64,000 nt of DNA from Opitutaceae bacterium BACL24 MAG-120322-bin51 (GCA_905182465.1 CAJJBI010000005.1:124001-188000); one strand, 5' to 3'; shown: positions 1 through 9,314, numbered from the stretch's first letter. A program made the numbers and translations. Notes: generated by a model not told the origin, from the sequence alone.

Positions 1-481
1 CCATGTCGAGCATCCTGTCGACCTCGTCAAGCACAAGGACTTCGACTGATTTGAGATCAAAATTCTTTTGCTGCAAGTGGTCGAGCAAACGACCCGGTGT
101 CGCGATGACGACATCCGCACCTTCTTTAATCTCGTCGATCTGTTTGCCGTAACCGACACCACCGTGTATTAGGCAACACTTAGGTGCGCAATATTTGCCG
201 TAGGAAGCAAACTGATCTTCGACCTGAGCAGCGAGTTCGCGAGTAGGGCCAAGCACGAGGCAACGAGGCGCAGCGCCTTGCCTGTGACCTCCAAGGCGAT
301 GCAAGATGGGCAGCGCGTAGGCAGCAGTCTTGCCGGTACCAGTCTGTGCAGAGCCGATGACATCGCGGCCTTCAAGAATATGAGGAATGGACCCCGCCTG
401 AATGGGAGTCGGCTCTTTAAAGCCGAATTCGTCGATAGATTTAAGGATAGACTCATCGAGTCCAAGTTCGTGGAAGGTCAT
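1..481 (-). CDS. DEAD-box ATP-dependent RNA helicase, N-terminal 160 residues (3' end outside window)
   Basis: ATP-dependent RNA unwinding or remodelling enzyme; only the first RecA-like domain is in the window. Reading from the ATG at 481 there is an open frame of 160 codons to the window edge. Visible motifs in order: Q motif (FKEPTPIQ, residues 21-28), Walker A AQTGTGKT (45-52), motif Ia PTRELA (79-84), motif Ib TPGR (128-131) and motif II DEVD (152-155). The DEAD box itself is therefore DEVD, a conservative Ala-to-Val change; the catalytic Asp and Glu are intact. The gene is divergent from gluQ. Which subfamily (RhlE, DeaD, SrmB) cannot be told without the C-terminus. Family assignment is certain. 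Confidence 0.93.
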   Translation of the reverse strand, partial: MTFHELGLDESILKSIDEFGFKEPTPIQAGSIPHILEGRDVIGSAQTGTGKTAAYALPILHRLGGHRQGAAPRCLVLGPTRELAAQVEDQFASYGKYCAPKCCLIHGGVGYGKQIDEIKEGADVVIATPGRLLDHLQQKNFDLKSVEVLVLDEVDRMLDM

Positions 482-818
482 AATTAGCTGTAGGGTGAAT
501 GCCCGGCCAACATAATTACGCATCCGGGTCCGATGATGATCTGAACTTTTTAAAGCAATAGTGCCCTGTGTTCCAGATTGTAAATCGGAGACACTGCCTG
601 CATTTAATTGAAGATCAAGGAGAAAGCTTCTTACTCGTATTTCGCTTATTAGATTACTCTACAAAATGTTATTTGACTCTTTGCTTACTAAAAAAGCATC
701 AGACTATTAAGATGTTGAGGACTTCGCTCCGCGTGAACGCCTAAAACACTATGACCAATATTGATTAGGACTCAGCATAAGCTTGAGGTCGGTGATACTT
801 TACTCGATAGTTGTCGGA
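482..818. other. Intergenic region between divergent helicase and gluQ genes
   Basis: About 340 bases without a supported gene. The helicase-proximal half has higher GC and the centre (about 600-700) is AT-rich, as expected for back-to-back promoters, but I cannot point to a convincing -35/-10 pair on either strand. Short open frames here carry no recognisable protein. Confidence 0.5.
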
Positions 819-1685
819 ATGAGTTCTACCTACCGAGGACGTATTGCACCGACACCGACGGGCTACTTACACCTTGGACACGCGCGCACTTTTTGGATCG
901 CAATGGAGCGGGCTAAAGAAGCAAACGGCCACCTCATCTTTCGCGACGAAGACCTCGACCCGCAGCGCTGCAAGCCAGAGTTCTCTCAGGGTGCGATCGA
1001 AGACCTGCGTTGGTTCGGTTGCGACTGGCAAGAAGGACCCGACGTAGGAGGCAGCGCAGGCCCCTACCGACAAAGTGAGCGCCTTGCTAAATTTCTGAGC
1101 GCATGGGAACAACTGAAAGATAGCGGTTACATTTACCCCTGCGAAAAATCGCGCAAAGACGTGGCGACCGCCTCACAAGCACCTCATGTAGACGAAGAAG
1201 CGAGCGAACCAATCTACCCTGAGAGCTGGCGCCCTCCCTTTGGCCACGGCAAGGATGCCAAAAGCCCTAACGGGAGCAATTGGCGCTTCCGCGTACCTGA
1301 AGACCGAAAAATAGAATTCGACGACATTCGACTAGGTCCTTGCGCTTTTGATTGCCTACGCGACTTTGGCGACTTCCTCGTCTGGCGGCGCGATGGCGTA
1401 CCCGCGTATGAGCTCGCCGTAGTGGTGGACGATGCAGCCATGCAAATCAGCGAAGTCGTGCGCGGCGAAGACCTGCTCATATCAACCGCGCGGCAGATCT
1501 TGCTCTACGAAGCGCTTGGCCTGCAGCCGCCACAATTTTATCATACGCCCCTACTTTGCGATACGAGCGGACAACGGCTTGCCAAACGCAACCGCTCGCT
1601 CACTCTCCGCGAACTGAGAGAAGCTGGTCACCAACCAGAAAACCTCCGCATATCGGAAGATTGGTGGTCAGGACTCGACGATTAA
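819..1685 (+). CDS. gluQ: Glutamyl-Q tRNA(Asp) synthetase
   Basis: Transfers glutamate to the queuosine base at position 34 of tRNA(Asp); a truncated relative of glutamyl-tRNA synthetase. The 288-residue product has the class I signature HLGH at residues 18-21 (after RIAPTPTGYL) and a KMSKS-like loop KRNRS at about 256-260, then stops, lacking the anticodon-binding domain of GltX. That length and architecture are typical of GluQ/YadB. The open frame extends back to a TTG at 783, but the ATG at 819 places the conserved start directly before the Rossmann fold, so I use it. The zinc-site cysteines of E. coli GluQ are mostly not seen; one Cys follows YIYP. queF, a queuosine pathway gene, is present at 39918-40292, so the substrate base is probably made. 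Confidence 0.9.
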   Translation: MSSTYRGRIAPTPTGYLHLGHARTFWIAMERAKEANGHLIFRDEDLDPQRCKPEFSQGAIEDLRWFGCDWQEGPDVGGSAGPYRQSERLAKFLSAWEQLKDSGYIYPCEKSRKDVATASQAPHVDEEASEPIYPESWRPPFGHGKDAKSPNGSNWRFRVPEDRKIEFDDIRLGPCAFDCLRDFGDFLVWRRDGVPAYELAVVVDDAAMQISEVVRGEDLLISTARQILLYEALGLQPPQFYHTPLLCDTSGQRLAKRNRSLTLRELREAGHQPENLRISEDWWSGLDD

Positions 1686-1818
1686 ATTGACTATGTTAGA
1701 GGAAATGCGACAGCGAAAAACTAGTAAACCGCTTAAGCGCAAATAAAGCCTACTGTAATACTTTCTAGCATGCTCTTAGATATTAAAATCTTCTAGGTTA
1801 GCAATTCGTGAAATTGAT

Positions 1819-2658
1819 TTAACACTTTGCCAAGAGCGCACCTATCCAGCGTGCGGTGAGCAGCGCGCAAACCAAGCCTGAGATTAAAAAAACGGCCAGA
1901 CTAAAACCAACCGAAGCCACGAACCCGAAATAGCCAAAGCTAACAACGATCATGACCACAGGTATCCAGTCACTATGCAGACGTCGAATCTTGGCAGCAC
2001 GATAAGCGGATAAAAAATATGGAGCGGCACCAAGCAATAAAGTGAAGCAGAGACAAGCAACGCTAAGTAAATGAAGCAAAGTCACAAAGTCATCCTTACG
2101 AATCACATACTCTGAGAACGCTGCCAGTAAGAGGGCATTGCTTGTAAAAACTAGGCTAAGCAGAAGTCGTAAAGACAACGGAGATAGACGGGGCTCGCTA
2201 CCCGGATCTTTGGGCGTGGAGCGAAGGTGGTAGCCAAACTTGGACAACTCTGATCCGAGCTCGGATAAATCAAAAGCCCCTCGCTTCCAGTGCAATGTTA
2301 ACGAATGCCTCGAAAGGCTTGCCGCCGCCTCAATAATCCCCGTTTGCTTTTTTGCGAGCCGCTCGGAGAGCCACGCACAGGCCACGCAGGACATGCCATG
2401 GATCTCAAAGACCGCCTCGACCGATTCGCCACCACCCGCTTCGACTGCTTGCTGGGCGACAAACAGAGCATCAATATCGATATCATCAAGACGGCGATCT
2501 TTAATCGGCGGGGAGGCTCGATCTTGCAAGCGATAGTAATCGCCCATGCCGCCATCTTTGATTAGCAGATAGACTTGCTGGCAGCCCGAGCAGCAAAATT
2601 CGTCGATACCAGAATCTTGGGTATAGGCTGTCGCGCAGTGTCTGCATAGATTCTGCAT
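1819..2658 (-). CDS. P-type metal ATPase N-terminal-like protein (metal-binding domains plus membrane segments, no ATPase)
   Basis: 279 residues resembling the first part of FixI/CcoI-type copper ATPases. An N-terminal cysteine cluster (C5, C8, C22, C23, C26, in the pattern CxxC...FCCxGCxxVY) matches the domain at the start of FixI/CcoI. It is followed by a heavy-metal-associated domain with GMSCVAC at 88-94 and about four hydrophobic segments from residue 163 to the end. The frame stops in the membrane region: there is no phosphorylation (DKTGT), TGE or nucleotide-binding motif, and no continuation lies downstream, where gluQ converges. It may be a real stand-alone metal-binding membrane protein or a truncated ATPase. 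A role in copper delivery to cytochrome oxidase is only inference. Confidence 0.75.
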   Translation of the reverse strand: MQNLCRHCATAYTQDSGIDEFCCSGCQQVYLLIKDGGMGDYYRLQDRASPPIKDRRLDDIDIDALFVAQQAVEAGGGESVEAVFEIHGMSCVACAWLSERLAKKQTGIIEAAASLSRHSLTLHWKRGAFDLSELGSELSKFGYHLRSTPKDPGSEPRLSPLSLRLLLSLVFTSNALLLAAFSEYVIRKDDFVTLLHLLSVACLCFTLLLGAAPYFLSAYRAAKIRRLHSDWIPVVMIVVSFGYFGFVASVGFSLAVFLISGLVCALLTARWIGALLAKC

Positions 2659-3059
2659 CTAATGTCTAAAAAAAGCTTAAGGAGAAACGTATGATTTTGA
2701 TCTGCTATGGGTCGTTTGACAACTCTACTTAACAAAAAGAAAACCTGACATAAGAATTAGTTAAACTAATAAACAATGATTATTGAACCGTATAGCCGAA
2801 CTTGAAGAGCTAGGCCTTAGACTGAGTAAAAAGTCCCACAATAGTGGCATAAGCCGGCAAGAAAGTATGTCTGCTAACACTGCCAAATTCACCATTTCAG
2901 GCAAGACCGCCGAGCGACAGGGTGCCCACATCTGGATTGAACCAACCTAGAGATAAGGCAGCACTTTCTACCTTGCACCAAAAAAGCAGGTGCGCAAAGC
3001 ATGGCTTAAAGGTTGATTTCTCATGGATATACGACCAATTAAATCTTAACCCTGCGACT
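2659..3059. other. Intergenic region upstream of hybrid kinase, with a 15-bp inverted repeat
   Basis: About 400 bases between divergent genes, AT-rich between 2690 and 2790. It contains an inverted repeat ATTAGT-taa-ACTAAT at 2756-2770 that could be an operator. It also holds two tiny open frames with ATG starts: 13 codons at 2691 behind an AAGGAG-like sequence, and 27 codons at 2867-2950. Neither has recognisable content. The kinase frame is open back to 2922, but nothing before 3060 looks like protein. Confidence 0.4.
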
Positions 3060-4695
3060 ATGCCGACTGCCAACCCCAAGAAGATCGAGATATTACTGCT
3101 TGAAGATAACGGGGTAGATGTGGACCTGATAAGCGAACATCTCGAACTATCCAAGCTAGATTTCAATATCAGTATAGCCACTCGATTAGCCGATGGTGTC
3201 GAGCAACTCGAGAAGCGACGTTTCGACGTCGTCCTACTCAATCTCACCCTGCCAGACAGTCGTGGTATCGATACGCTACTCGCCACCATAGAAGCCTCAC
3301 AAGATGAAGCCATCATTGCGCTAACAAGTGCTGACGACGAAGCACTCTCGCTCGAAGCACTCAAATTCGGCGCTCAAGATTACCTCAACAAATATCGCCT
3401 TAATAGCGAAGACCTGCGCCGCTCAATCCTCTTCGCTATAGAACGTTCAAATTTACTTCGAAGTCGCGAGGCGCGCAGTGAAGAGATCCAATGCCGCGAC
3501 GCCATTGTGTCGGGTATCACCAAGCAACAAAAAGCGGAGGACGAACTCTTTAAATCAGAAAAAATAGAGTCGATCAGTTTGCTAGCTGGAGGTATCGCGC
3601 ATGACTTTAATAACATGCTGACCGCTATCCTCGGCAATATCTCAATGATACGCATCGATTTAGACGAAGGCCATCAGCACTCGGCTAAGCTAGTCGCCGC
3701 AGAGAAGGCGGCGCTCCAAGCCAGATTGCTCACTCAGCAACTACTCGCCTTTTCTAAGGGTGGCGCCCCTTCGCTTGAGGTGACCACCGTTTCCGAGATG
3801 GTCGAAGAATGCGCGCTGTTCATTCTCCGTGGATCCAAGGTCAAATGTAGCATCGAAAAAGACGACGGCCTCTGGCCAGTCGACGCCGATAAGGGGCAGA
3901 TCAGCCAAGTCATTAACAACCTCATCATTAACGCCAACCAAGCAATGCCCAGCGGTGGTGAAATCCGTATTCGCATGAGCAATCTGCATGTCCGCCATGC
4001 CGAGGTTCCTGCGCTCAAATTCGGTGATTATGTCTGCATCGAAGTTAGAGACGAAGGCACCGGTATCTCACCACAGAACCTCAAAAAAATCTTCGACCCC
4101 TACTTTACCACAAAGAGAAAAGGTAACGGACTCGGACTCGCTTCCTCATACTCAATCATCACGACGCACAAGGGCACCATCACGGTCGACTCCTCTATCG
4201 GCCAGGGCTCGATTTTCAGAGTTTATTTGGCAAAGAGTACTCCAACTAGCCTCTGGGAAATCAAATCCATCAGAAGCCAAGAAAAAAGAAACCGCCAGGG
4301 AGAAGATCCATCGGGGTAAAGGCCGTATCCTAGTGATGGACGACATGGAAGCCATGATGGTCGTTGCTGGAGAAATACTCACTGTGCTCGGCTACGACGT
4401 TGAATATTCGACAAACGGCAATGAAGCCATCAAAGCCTACAAAGCAGCCAAAGATGAGGGTAATCCTTTCGACGCATGTGTCTTCGACCTCACCGTGCCC
4501 GGAGGTATGGGTGGCGAAGAAGCGGCTAATATTTTGATAGATTACGACCCAAATCTAGTTGCCATCGCCTCCAGTGGCTACACTTCATCGGATGTGATGT
4601 CGGACTACAAAAACTCCGCCTTCAGGGCCGTCCTGCCCAAGCCCTACCGAATTAAAGAAATGAGCGACATACTCCACGAATTACTTAACTCATAG
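3060..4695 (+). CDS. Hybrid sensor histidine kinase, REC-HisKA-HATPase-REC (frameshift near 4255)
   Basis: Signal-transduction kinase without a membrane or sensor domain. From the ATG at 3060 the first domain is a receiver (LLLEDN near the start, switch Thr in IALTSAD, Lys in YLNKYR). Its phospho-acceptor position reads LLNLTLPD, with Asn in place of Asp, so it is probably a pseudo-receiver. Next come the H-box (GGIAHDFNNML), the N, G1 (DEGTGIS) and F boxes, and G2 GNGLGLAS. The first frame ends at 4319, while a second receiver (ILVMDD, acceptor Asp in CVFDLTVPGGMGG, KPY near the end) is open in the +1 frame to 4695. Joining them at the GGG run 4255-4257 (one G too many) restores the usual architecture. 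This is either a sequence error or a genuine break; no partner regulator is adjacent. Confidence 0.82.
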
Positions 4696-4704
4696 CGCAA
4701 TTTC

Positions 4705-5913
4705 ATGGCACAAGAACCCACACCTCCTTTAAGTGAGGCCAGCCTCGCGGCGCTAGCTTCCATTCCTATTCAAGAGACACCCTCCCCCGGCTACGTCGTC
4801 CACCTCGACCAGTTGGAAAAAAACTGCCAGCTCTTACAAACCATCGCCGAGTGCTCGGGCGCCAAGGTGTTGCTCGCACTCAAAGGTTTCGCCTGTTTCA
4901 GTACCTTCCCAATCATTAGTAAATACCTAAAGGGCACAACTTCTAGCGGACTACACGAAGCTCTACTCGCCCAGGAATCCTTCGGCGGCGAAGTCCACGT
5001 TTACTCCGCCGCCTATAAACCCGAGGAAATTCAAAAACTCAGCCGCTTCGCACACAGCCTCGTTTTTAATTCCGCACAACAACTCAACAACGGACTGGCT
5101 GCACTTGAAGGTCACCGCCGTCCCGAACTCGGGCTGCGCGTGAATCCCGAATACTCTGAAGTCGAGACCGATCTATACGATCCCTGCGCCCCCTCCTCCC
5201 GTCTCGGGACAACCCGAGCTGCTCTCGATCGTGCGCTCGCTAATTTACCCGCTGACCTAATTAGCCAACTCGATGGTCTCCACTTCCACGCGCTCTGCGA
5301 GCAAGATGCTGACGCATTGGAGCATACCGCAGAAGCCTTTGAAGCGAAATTTGCTGACCTCATTCCTGGACTTAAATGGCTCAACTTCGGCGGCGGCCAT
5401 CACATCACCCGTCCTGGCTACGATGTCGAAAGACTCATCCGTGTGGTTAAACGCTTCCGCGAGCGTTACGATGTCGAAGTGTATCTCGAACCTAGTGAGG
5501 CCGTGGCACTCCACACTGGCATACTCGTTGTCACCGTGCTTGACCTGATCGAAACCGGTGGACATCAGATCGCCATACTCGACAGCTCCGCCACCTGCCA
5601 CATGCCCGATGTTCTTGAGATGCCCTACCGCCCAAGTATCCTCGGGGCAGGCCAGCCCAACGCGTACGCTCACACCTACCGCCTCGGTGGGATGTCTTGC
5701 CTCGCTGGCGATGTCATCGGCGACTACTCCTTTCCTCAACCACTAGAAATCGGTCAACGACTCACCTTCCTCGACATGGCACACTACACCATGGTAAAAA
5801 ATACCACTTTCAATGGCGTCCCCTTACCCGCGATTTCACTCTATTCAGAGACTACAGGTCTTGAAACCGTGCGCCGCTTTGGCTACGAAGACTACAGGAT
5901 GCGTCTTTCGTGA
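4705..5913 (+). CDS. nspC: Carboxynorspermidine decarboxylase
   Basis: PLP-dependent decarboxylase of the alanine-racemase fold III group. It makes norspermidine or spermidine from the carboxylated precursor, the last step of the alternative polyamine pathway. The protein is 402 residues, the normal length. The PLP lysine is K60 in LLALKGF; a histidine-rich LHFHALCEQ segment, the glycine loop NFGGGHH, and a late CHMPDVLEMPYRP block typical of NspC are visible. It begins 9 bases after the kinase stop. The usual partner, carboxynorspermidine dehydrogenase, is not in the window. Other fold III decarboxylases (LysA, SpeA) are longer or lack the CHMPD block, so the assignment is fairly firm. Confidence 0.9.
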   Translation: MAQEPTPPLSEASLAALASIPIQETPSPGYVVHLDQLEKNCQLLQTIAECSGAKVLLALKGFACFSTFPIISKYLKGTTSSGLHEALLAQESFGGEVHVYSAAYKPEEIQKLSRFAHSLVFNSAQQLNNGLAALEGHRRPELGLRVNPEYSEVETDLYDPCAPSSRLGTTRAALDRALANLPADLISQLDGLHFHALCEQDADALEHTAEAFEAKFADLIPGLKWLNFGGGHHITRPGYDVERLIRVVKRFRERYDVEVYLEPSEAVALHTGILVVTVLDLIETGGHQIAILDSSATCHMPDVLEMPYRPSILGAGQPNAYAHTYRLGGMSCLAGDVIGDYSFPQPLEIGQRLTFLDMAHYTMVKNTTFNGVPLPAISLYSETTGLETVRRFGYEDYRMRLS

Positions 5914-5958
5914 TTCGCTTGTTGAATGCATATGATAATTAAATAATTTAAAAATACT

Positions 5959-6246
5959 TTGAAAAAGATACTCCGACCTAAAGGCATTTTCCTTGGCTTA
6001 CTCCTGTTGCTTATGGCCATCGCATCGACTCTAGTGATTATTCAGCTACGTATAAGTCATACAGCACCGGCCCAAATATCTGAAGCACCATGAAACTTGG
6101 GAATTACCCCTGATTGGATAATTGAATCTAATCCGGGTGAACGTCGTGCCACGATTACCTGTGGAATCGACCACTTCCGTGAGCTCAATACCCCCTTTTT
6201 CAAAGATCTAACCGTCGGACGTATTATGCAAGACAGCGGCACATAG
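5959..6246 (+). pseudogene. Decayed or misread small membrane-anchored protein (in-frame TGA)
   Basis: Starting from a TTG at 5959, the frame encodes a basic start (KKILRPK), a single strong hydrophobic segment and then a TGA at 6091-6093. The same frame then continues for 50 sensible codons (including GITPDWIIESNPGERR and TPFFKDLTVGR) to a TAG at 6244. Coding-like composition on both sides of the TGA suggests a Trp codon (TGG) changed to TGA, or a decaying gene. I do not recognise the family. No selenocysteine hairpin is apparent after the TGA. It lies between nspC and the convergent SGNH hydrolase. Confidence 0.35.
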
Positions 6247-6305
6247 CTAACTAGCTATGCCAGTAAATTACTCCGTGTGCTGCGAAAACTTGATCAGTCA
6301 CTTTG

Positions 6306-6953
6306 TCAACTCACACCGACCGCGCTCAGGAACGCGCGTGCTAGAATCATGTGCCCCACTCCGTTCGGATGCACCCGATCTGCACAGAGTGACTCCGATG
6401 GCTGATGCCCTAAGTAGTTATCAAAAGCGAGCTGAGTATCCACAGAAATGGCATCAAACTCGACTGCCAATTTTTTGGTAATTGCACCATAGGCATCCAT
6501 CTTCTCCCGCATCAGATCCTCGCGATTTGTTTCCAAGAAATAGGGCGTCATCAAAACGAGCCCGTCCAGCTGCGGACGGGTCTTAGCAAGCACACTGCGA
6601 TAGACCAACTCATATTGCTCAGGCTCGACCTGCTCTGCACACGGCTCGGTATCGAACTGCCGCCAGACATCGTTGATACCAACCATAACCGAGAGCCAGT
6701 TAGGCTCGAGATCGAGCACGTCACTTTGCCAGCGTGCTGCGAGGTCGGTCACGCGATTCCCACTGATTCCCATATTCAAGACACTTATGGGAGTCTCTGG
6801 TATCACTGCGCCCAAGATACTATCAACAAAACTCACGTAGCCCTCACCCAAACTACTCAAGTGCCCTTGCCCCACTGGGTGCTCGCGCCCACAATCTGTG
6901 ATCGAGTCACCAATAAATAGTAAGGTCTGGTTTGCTTTGAATGGGTGACTCAT
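6306..6953 (-). CDS. SGNH/GDSL hydrolase family protein
   Basis: A 215-residue esterase or acetylhydrolase of the SGNH fold. All four blocks are present: FIGDS (catalytic Ser 17), block II Gly in NMGISGN, block III Asn in VGINDVW, and block V DRVHPN with the catalytic Asp and His near the C-terminus. No signal peptide is evident, so a cytoplasmic location is likely. I take the ATG at 6953 (MSHPFK) rather than 6989 because the SGNH strand starts a few residues later. The natural substrate cannot be told; relatives include xylan or sugar acetylesterases and lysophospholipases. Confidence 0.85.
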   Translation of the reverse strand: MSHPFKANQTLLFIGDSITDCGREHPVGQGHLSSLGEGYVSFVDSILGAVIPETPISVLNMGISGNRVTDLAARWQSDVLDLEPNWLSVMVGINDVWRQFDTEPCAEQVEPEQYELVYRSVLAKTRPQLDGLVLMTPYFLETNREDLMREKMDAYGAITKKLAVEFDAISVDTQLAFDNYLGHQPSESLCADRVHPNGVGHMILARAFLSAVGVS

Positions 6954-7090
6954 CCCCAAAAAGTGCATCCATCCATCTACGGCTGGCAACCTAAAATTCA
7001 GTCAGCATCACATCGCATCACAACCGGAGTTGCTACAGGTAGATAAGTGTATACGAGGGAGATGCCAAGCTTGGGAGATTTTACCTTAGA

Positions 7091-8080
7091 CTAAACAGCA
7101 TCCACTGCCGCAGTCCACTTGGCCCGCGTCGCCTCGTCCACGAGCGCGACTTCGAAGCCGTTTTTAGCAATCTGTTTAAGTTCTTCATTGGTGAAATTAA
7201 GCCCTGCGCTGAGAGCGGCGTATTCGTCCTCGACGGTATTACCAAAAGAAAAAGGATCGTCCGTACTAAGTGTGCAGCGGAGTCCTCGGTCGAAGAGTTT
7301 TCGAATCGGATGATCTTCCAAGCTATCAATGACATCGAGTTTCACGTTACTAATAGGGCATACGTCGAAGGTAGCATCAGCCTCAATGGCAAGATCGATA
7401 ACGGCATCGTCCTCAATCGCACGGATACCGTGCTGGATGCGTTTAGTACCGAGCACTTCAATTGCTTCGCGCACGTTATTCGCACCAGCGAACTCACCAG
7501 CGTGGGCTTTGGTTTCGAGTCCATGAGCGCGGGCTTTGTCCCAAAGCTTGGGTGTCCAGTCCTCCAGAGGCAGGTATTCAACACCATGCAAGTCGATCCC
7601 CGCTAGACCATCCCAAGTAACGCATTCATCGAGGACGGGCTGGAGGACTTCATTATAGCAGTTACGCGCCATGCCCATGAATACCCGCACCTCAAGACCT
7701 TCGGGAGCAGCGGAACGAATGGCACTAAGAATCTCTCGTCCCGGGATACCTAAAAATTCGATCATTCCTGCGTGAAATGAGGTCTCAACGTAACGAATAT
7801 TCTGCTCGAGATGCCCCGCAAAGATGACTTGCGCGGCCTCGTAGTAGCGTTCCGGCTTAGTAAACCATTGCACAGCATGATCGATTAGGTGGGCCTCAAA
7901 ATCTTCGAAGCACCTCCACTTGAAGTCTTTTGACCAGCAATCTTGCTGCTGACTGAACTTCTCGGGGTCAAGCTTCTGTAAGAGTTCGTAGGGCAGCGCG
8001 CCTTCGATGTGCAAGTGAGTTTCGGTCTTGGGCAAACGATGAATAAAATCAGCGGTCGCAGGCGTAATCGGAGCGTACAT
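7091..8080 (-). CDS. add: Adenosine deaminase family protein
   Basis: Zinc-dependent deaminase of the amidohydrolase superfamily, 329 residues. The metal ligand pair HLH is at residues 22-24 ([10 protein letters not shown]). Further ligands and catalytic residues appear in KAHAGE (His and Glu), QHGIRA (His) and STDDP (Asp), in the order expected for Add. It could act on adenosine, adenine or aminodeoxyfutalosine (a menaquinone pathway step); the sequence alone does not separate these, and no futalosine pathway genes are nearby. The symbol is therefore tentative while the family is certain. It is a single gene with about 200 bases of non-coding DNA upstream. Confidence 0.85.
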   Translation of the reverse strand: MYAPITPATADFIHRLPKTETHLHIEGALPYELLQKLDPEKFSQQQDCWSKDFKWRCFEDFEAHLIDHAVQWFTKPERYYEAAQVIFAGHLEQNIRYVETSFHAGMIEFLGIPGREILSAIRSAAPEGLEVRVFMGMARNCYNEVLQPVLDECVTWDGLAGIDLHGVEYLPLEDWTPKLWDKARAHGLETKAHAGEFAGANNVREAIEVLGTKRIQHGIRAIEDDAVIDLAIEADATFDVCPISNVKLDVIDSLEDHPIRKLFDRGLRCTLSTDDPFSFGNTVEDEYAALSAGLNFTNEELKQIAKNGFEVALVDEATRAKWTAAVDAV

Positions 8081-8285
8081 AGAAGAAGCTTATAATAAAT
8101 TGTAGTGGGTTTATAAGTGAATGTGCCCTGCATCGGACAATTTGCAAATCGCAAAAAACCTCTAATAAACTCTCGTCGAAAACTTCCTCATAAATTGCCG
8201 CATGCTAGGCTTTTTCGTTTTTAGAATACGAGTTCCAGACTTCTTTGCTTTTAGTCTCGATGCGATCAATGTTTATACTAACAGG

Positions 8286-9275
8286 CTAGCTCTGTATTTT
8301 TTGTTGAGCCCACTTATCAGAGATCAAACCTGCCAAGACCAACTGGGCAGGGTGATAACAGAGCAAAGGGATTAGGACAGCAGCTCCATCGACGAGCCAA
8401 GGTGCTGCGACCATGATTGATGTAATTAGCGGTAAGCCTGTCGCAAGTGATTTTTGACTCGCGCAGAAAAACGCAGTGATTCGCTGCTCTCTAGTCGGCT
8501 TTATAAGAGCCGAGCTCCACCAGACGAGGCGACTCACTACTAGTAAAACGACCACCGTGCTAGACATAACCGTAAGGATCGAAGTAGCGCTCAATTGACC
8601 GAAAAAGCCCGTACTCACGCTCTGCGCAAAGGCACAGTGAACAATAAATATAATAATCCAATTGCCCAAAGGTTTCATGCGTTTTGAAACCCATGCCGAC
8701 CTATCAGTCAAAAACTTTCGAATCGCTTGTCCGGCGATGAGTGGCAGTGCAATCAGTATCAACAATTTTGTAAATAGAGGTGCGAGCGGCACAATCGATT
8801 CCGTCCCCGCTGATAGAAAAGCTAAGGCAACAGCCGGCACTAACAGAATCGAAAGCAGATTTGAAAAAATGGTCGCAAAAATCGCGTTTGAGGTCTCACC
8901 ACCCGATACTGTCGTAAAAACAACGGCCGAAGAAACCGTCGTCGGCAGAATCGCGAGTAAACAGAAACCTAATATCAGCTCTGGAAGCAAAACGAATCTG
9001 AGCGGTAAGAGCAAAAGCAACATGAGCGCAGGAAACAGGACATAGTTCCAGCTTAGGACGAATACGTGCAAGCGTTTGGGCTTGTACCCGATTTTTAATT
9101 CTCTAGTGGGCAGTGACAGGCCTTGAAAAAAGAAAATTATCCAGACCCCGAACTGAGTCGTTAACTCGGAGTGAAAAAGTCCACCCTTAGCTCCTGCAGT
9201 AGGAAAAAGTATCGCAATCACTACGGCAAATAAAAGCCAAAGTATGAAGGCGTGCTTCTTTAAACATATTCGCAT
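8286..9275 (-). CDS. Bile acid:sodium symporter family membrane protein
   Basis: Integral membrane transporter of the SBF/BASS-like group, 329 residues with about nine to ten hydrophobic segments. Conserved features include FFFQGLSLP in an early helix, ILPTTVSSAVVFT and GGETSNAIFATIFSNLLS, and late CASQKSLATGLPL; these are the sodium-site and crossover regions of the family. The frame is open much further upstream (to 9791), but that part lies antisense-frame within rplQ. The ATG at 9275 (MRICLKK) starts the first membrane helix and follows the ribosomal operon terminator. The substrate is unknown; proteins of this subgroup are often uncharacterised organic anion transporters. Confidence 0.85.
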   Translation of the reverse strand: MRICLKKHAFILWLLFAVVIAILFPTAGAKGGLFHSELTTQFGVWIIFFFQGLSLPTRELKIGYKPKRLHVFVLSWNYVLFPALMLLLLLPLRFVLLPELILGFCLLAILPTTVSSAVVFTTVSGGETSNAIFATIFSNLLSILLVPAVALAFLSAGTESIVPLAPLFTKLLILIALPLIAGQAIRKFLTDRSAWVSKRMKPLGNWIIIFIVHCAFAQSVSTGFFGQLSATSILTVMSSTVVVLLVVSRLVWWSSALIKPTREQRITAFFCASQKSLATGLPLITSIMVAAPWLVDGAAVLIPLLCYHPAQLVLAGLISDKWAQQKIQS

Positions 9276-9314
9276 AGGTTTAAGATAGCTGGCAACACTG
9301 CGGGCGCGACTTCT

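Noticed and set aside
2867-2950. 27-codon ORF starting MSANTAKFTISGKTAE, like the start of citrate synthase
   Set aside because: Similarity is limited to about fifteen residues, recalled by eye, and the frame stops at once without further citrate synthase sequence.
6091-6093. Selenocysteine at the internal TGA
   Set aside because: No obvious SECIS-like hairpin follows and the protein is not a known selenoprotein.
8140-8180. Weak hairpin TTTGC/GCAAA after the symporter gene
   Set aside because: Only five base pairs; not convincing as a terminator.
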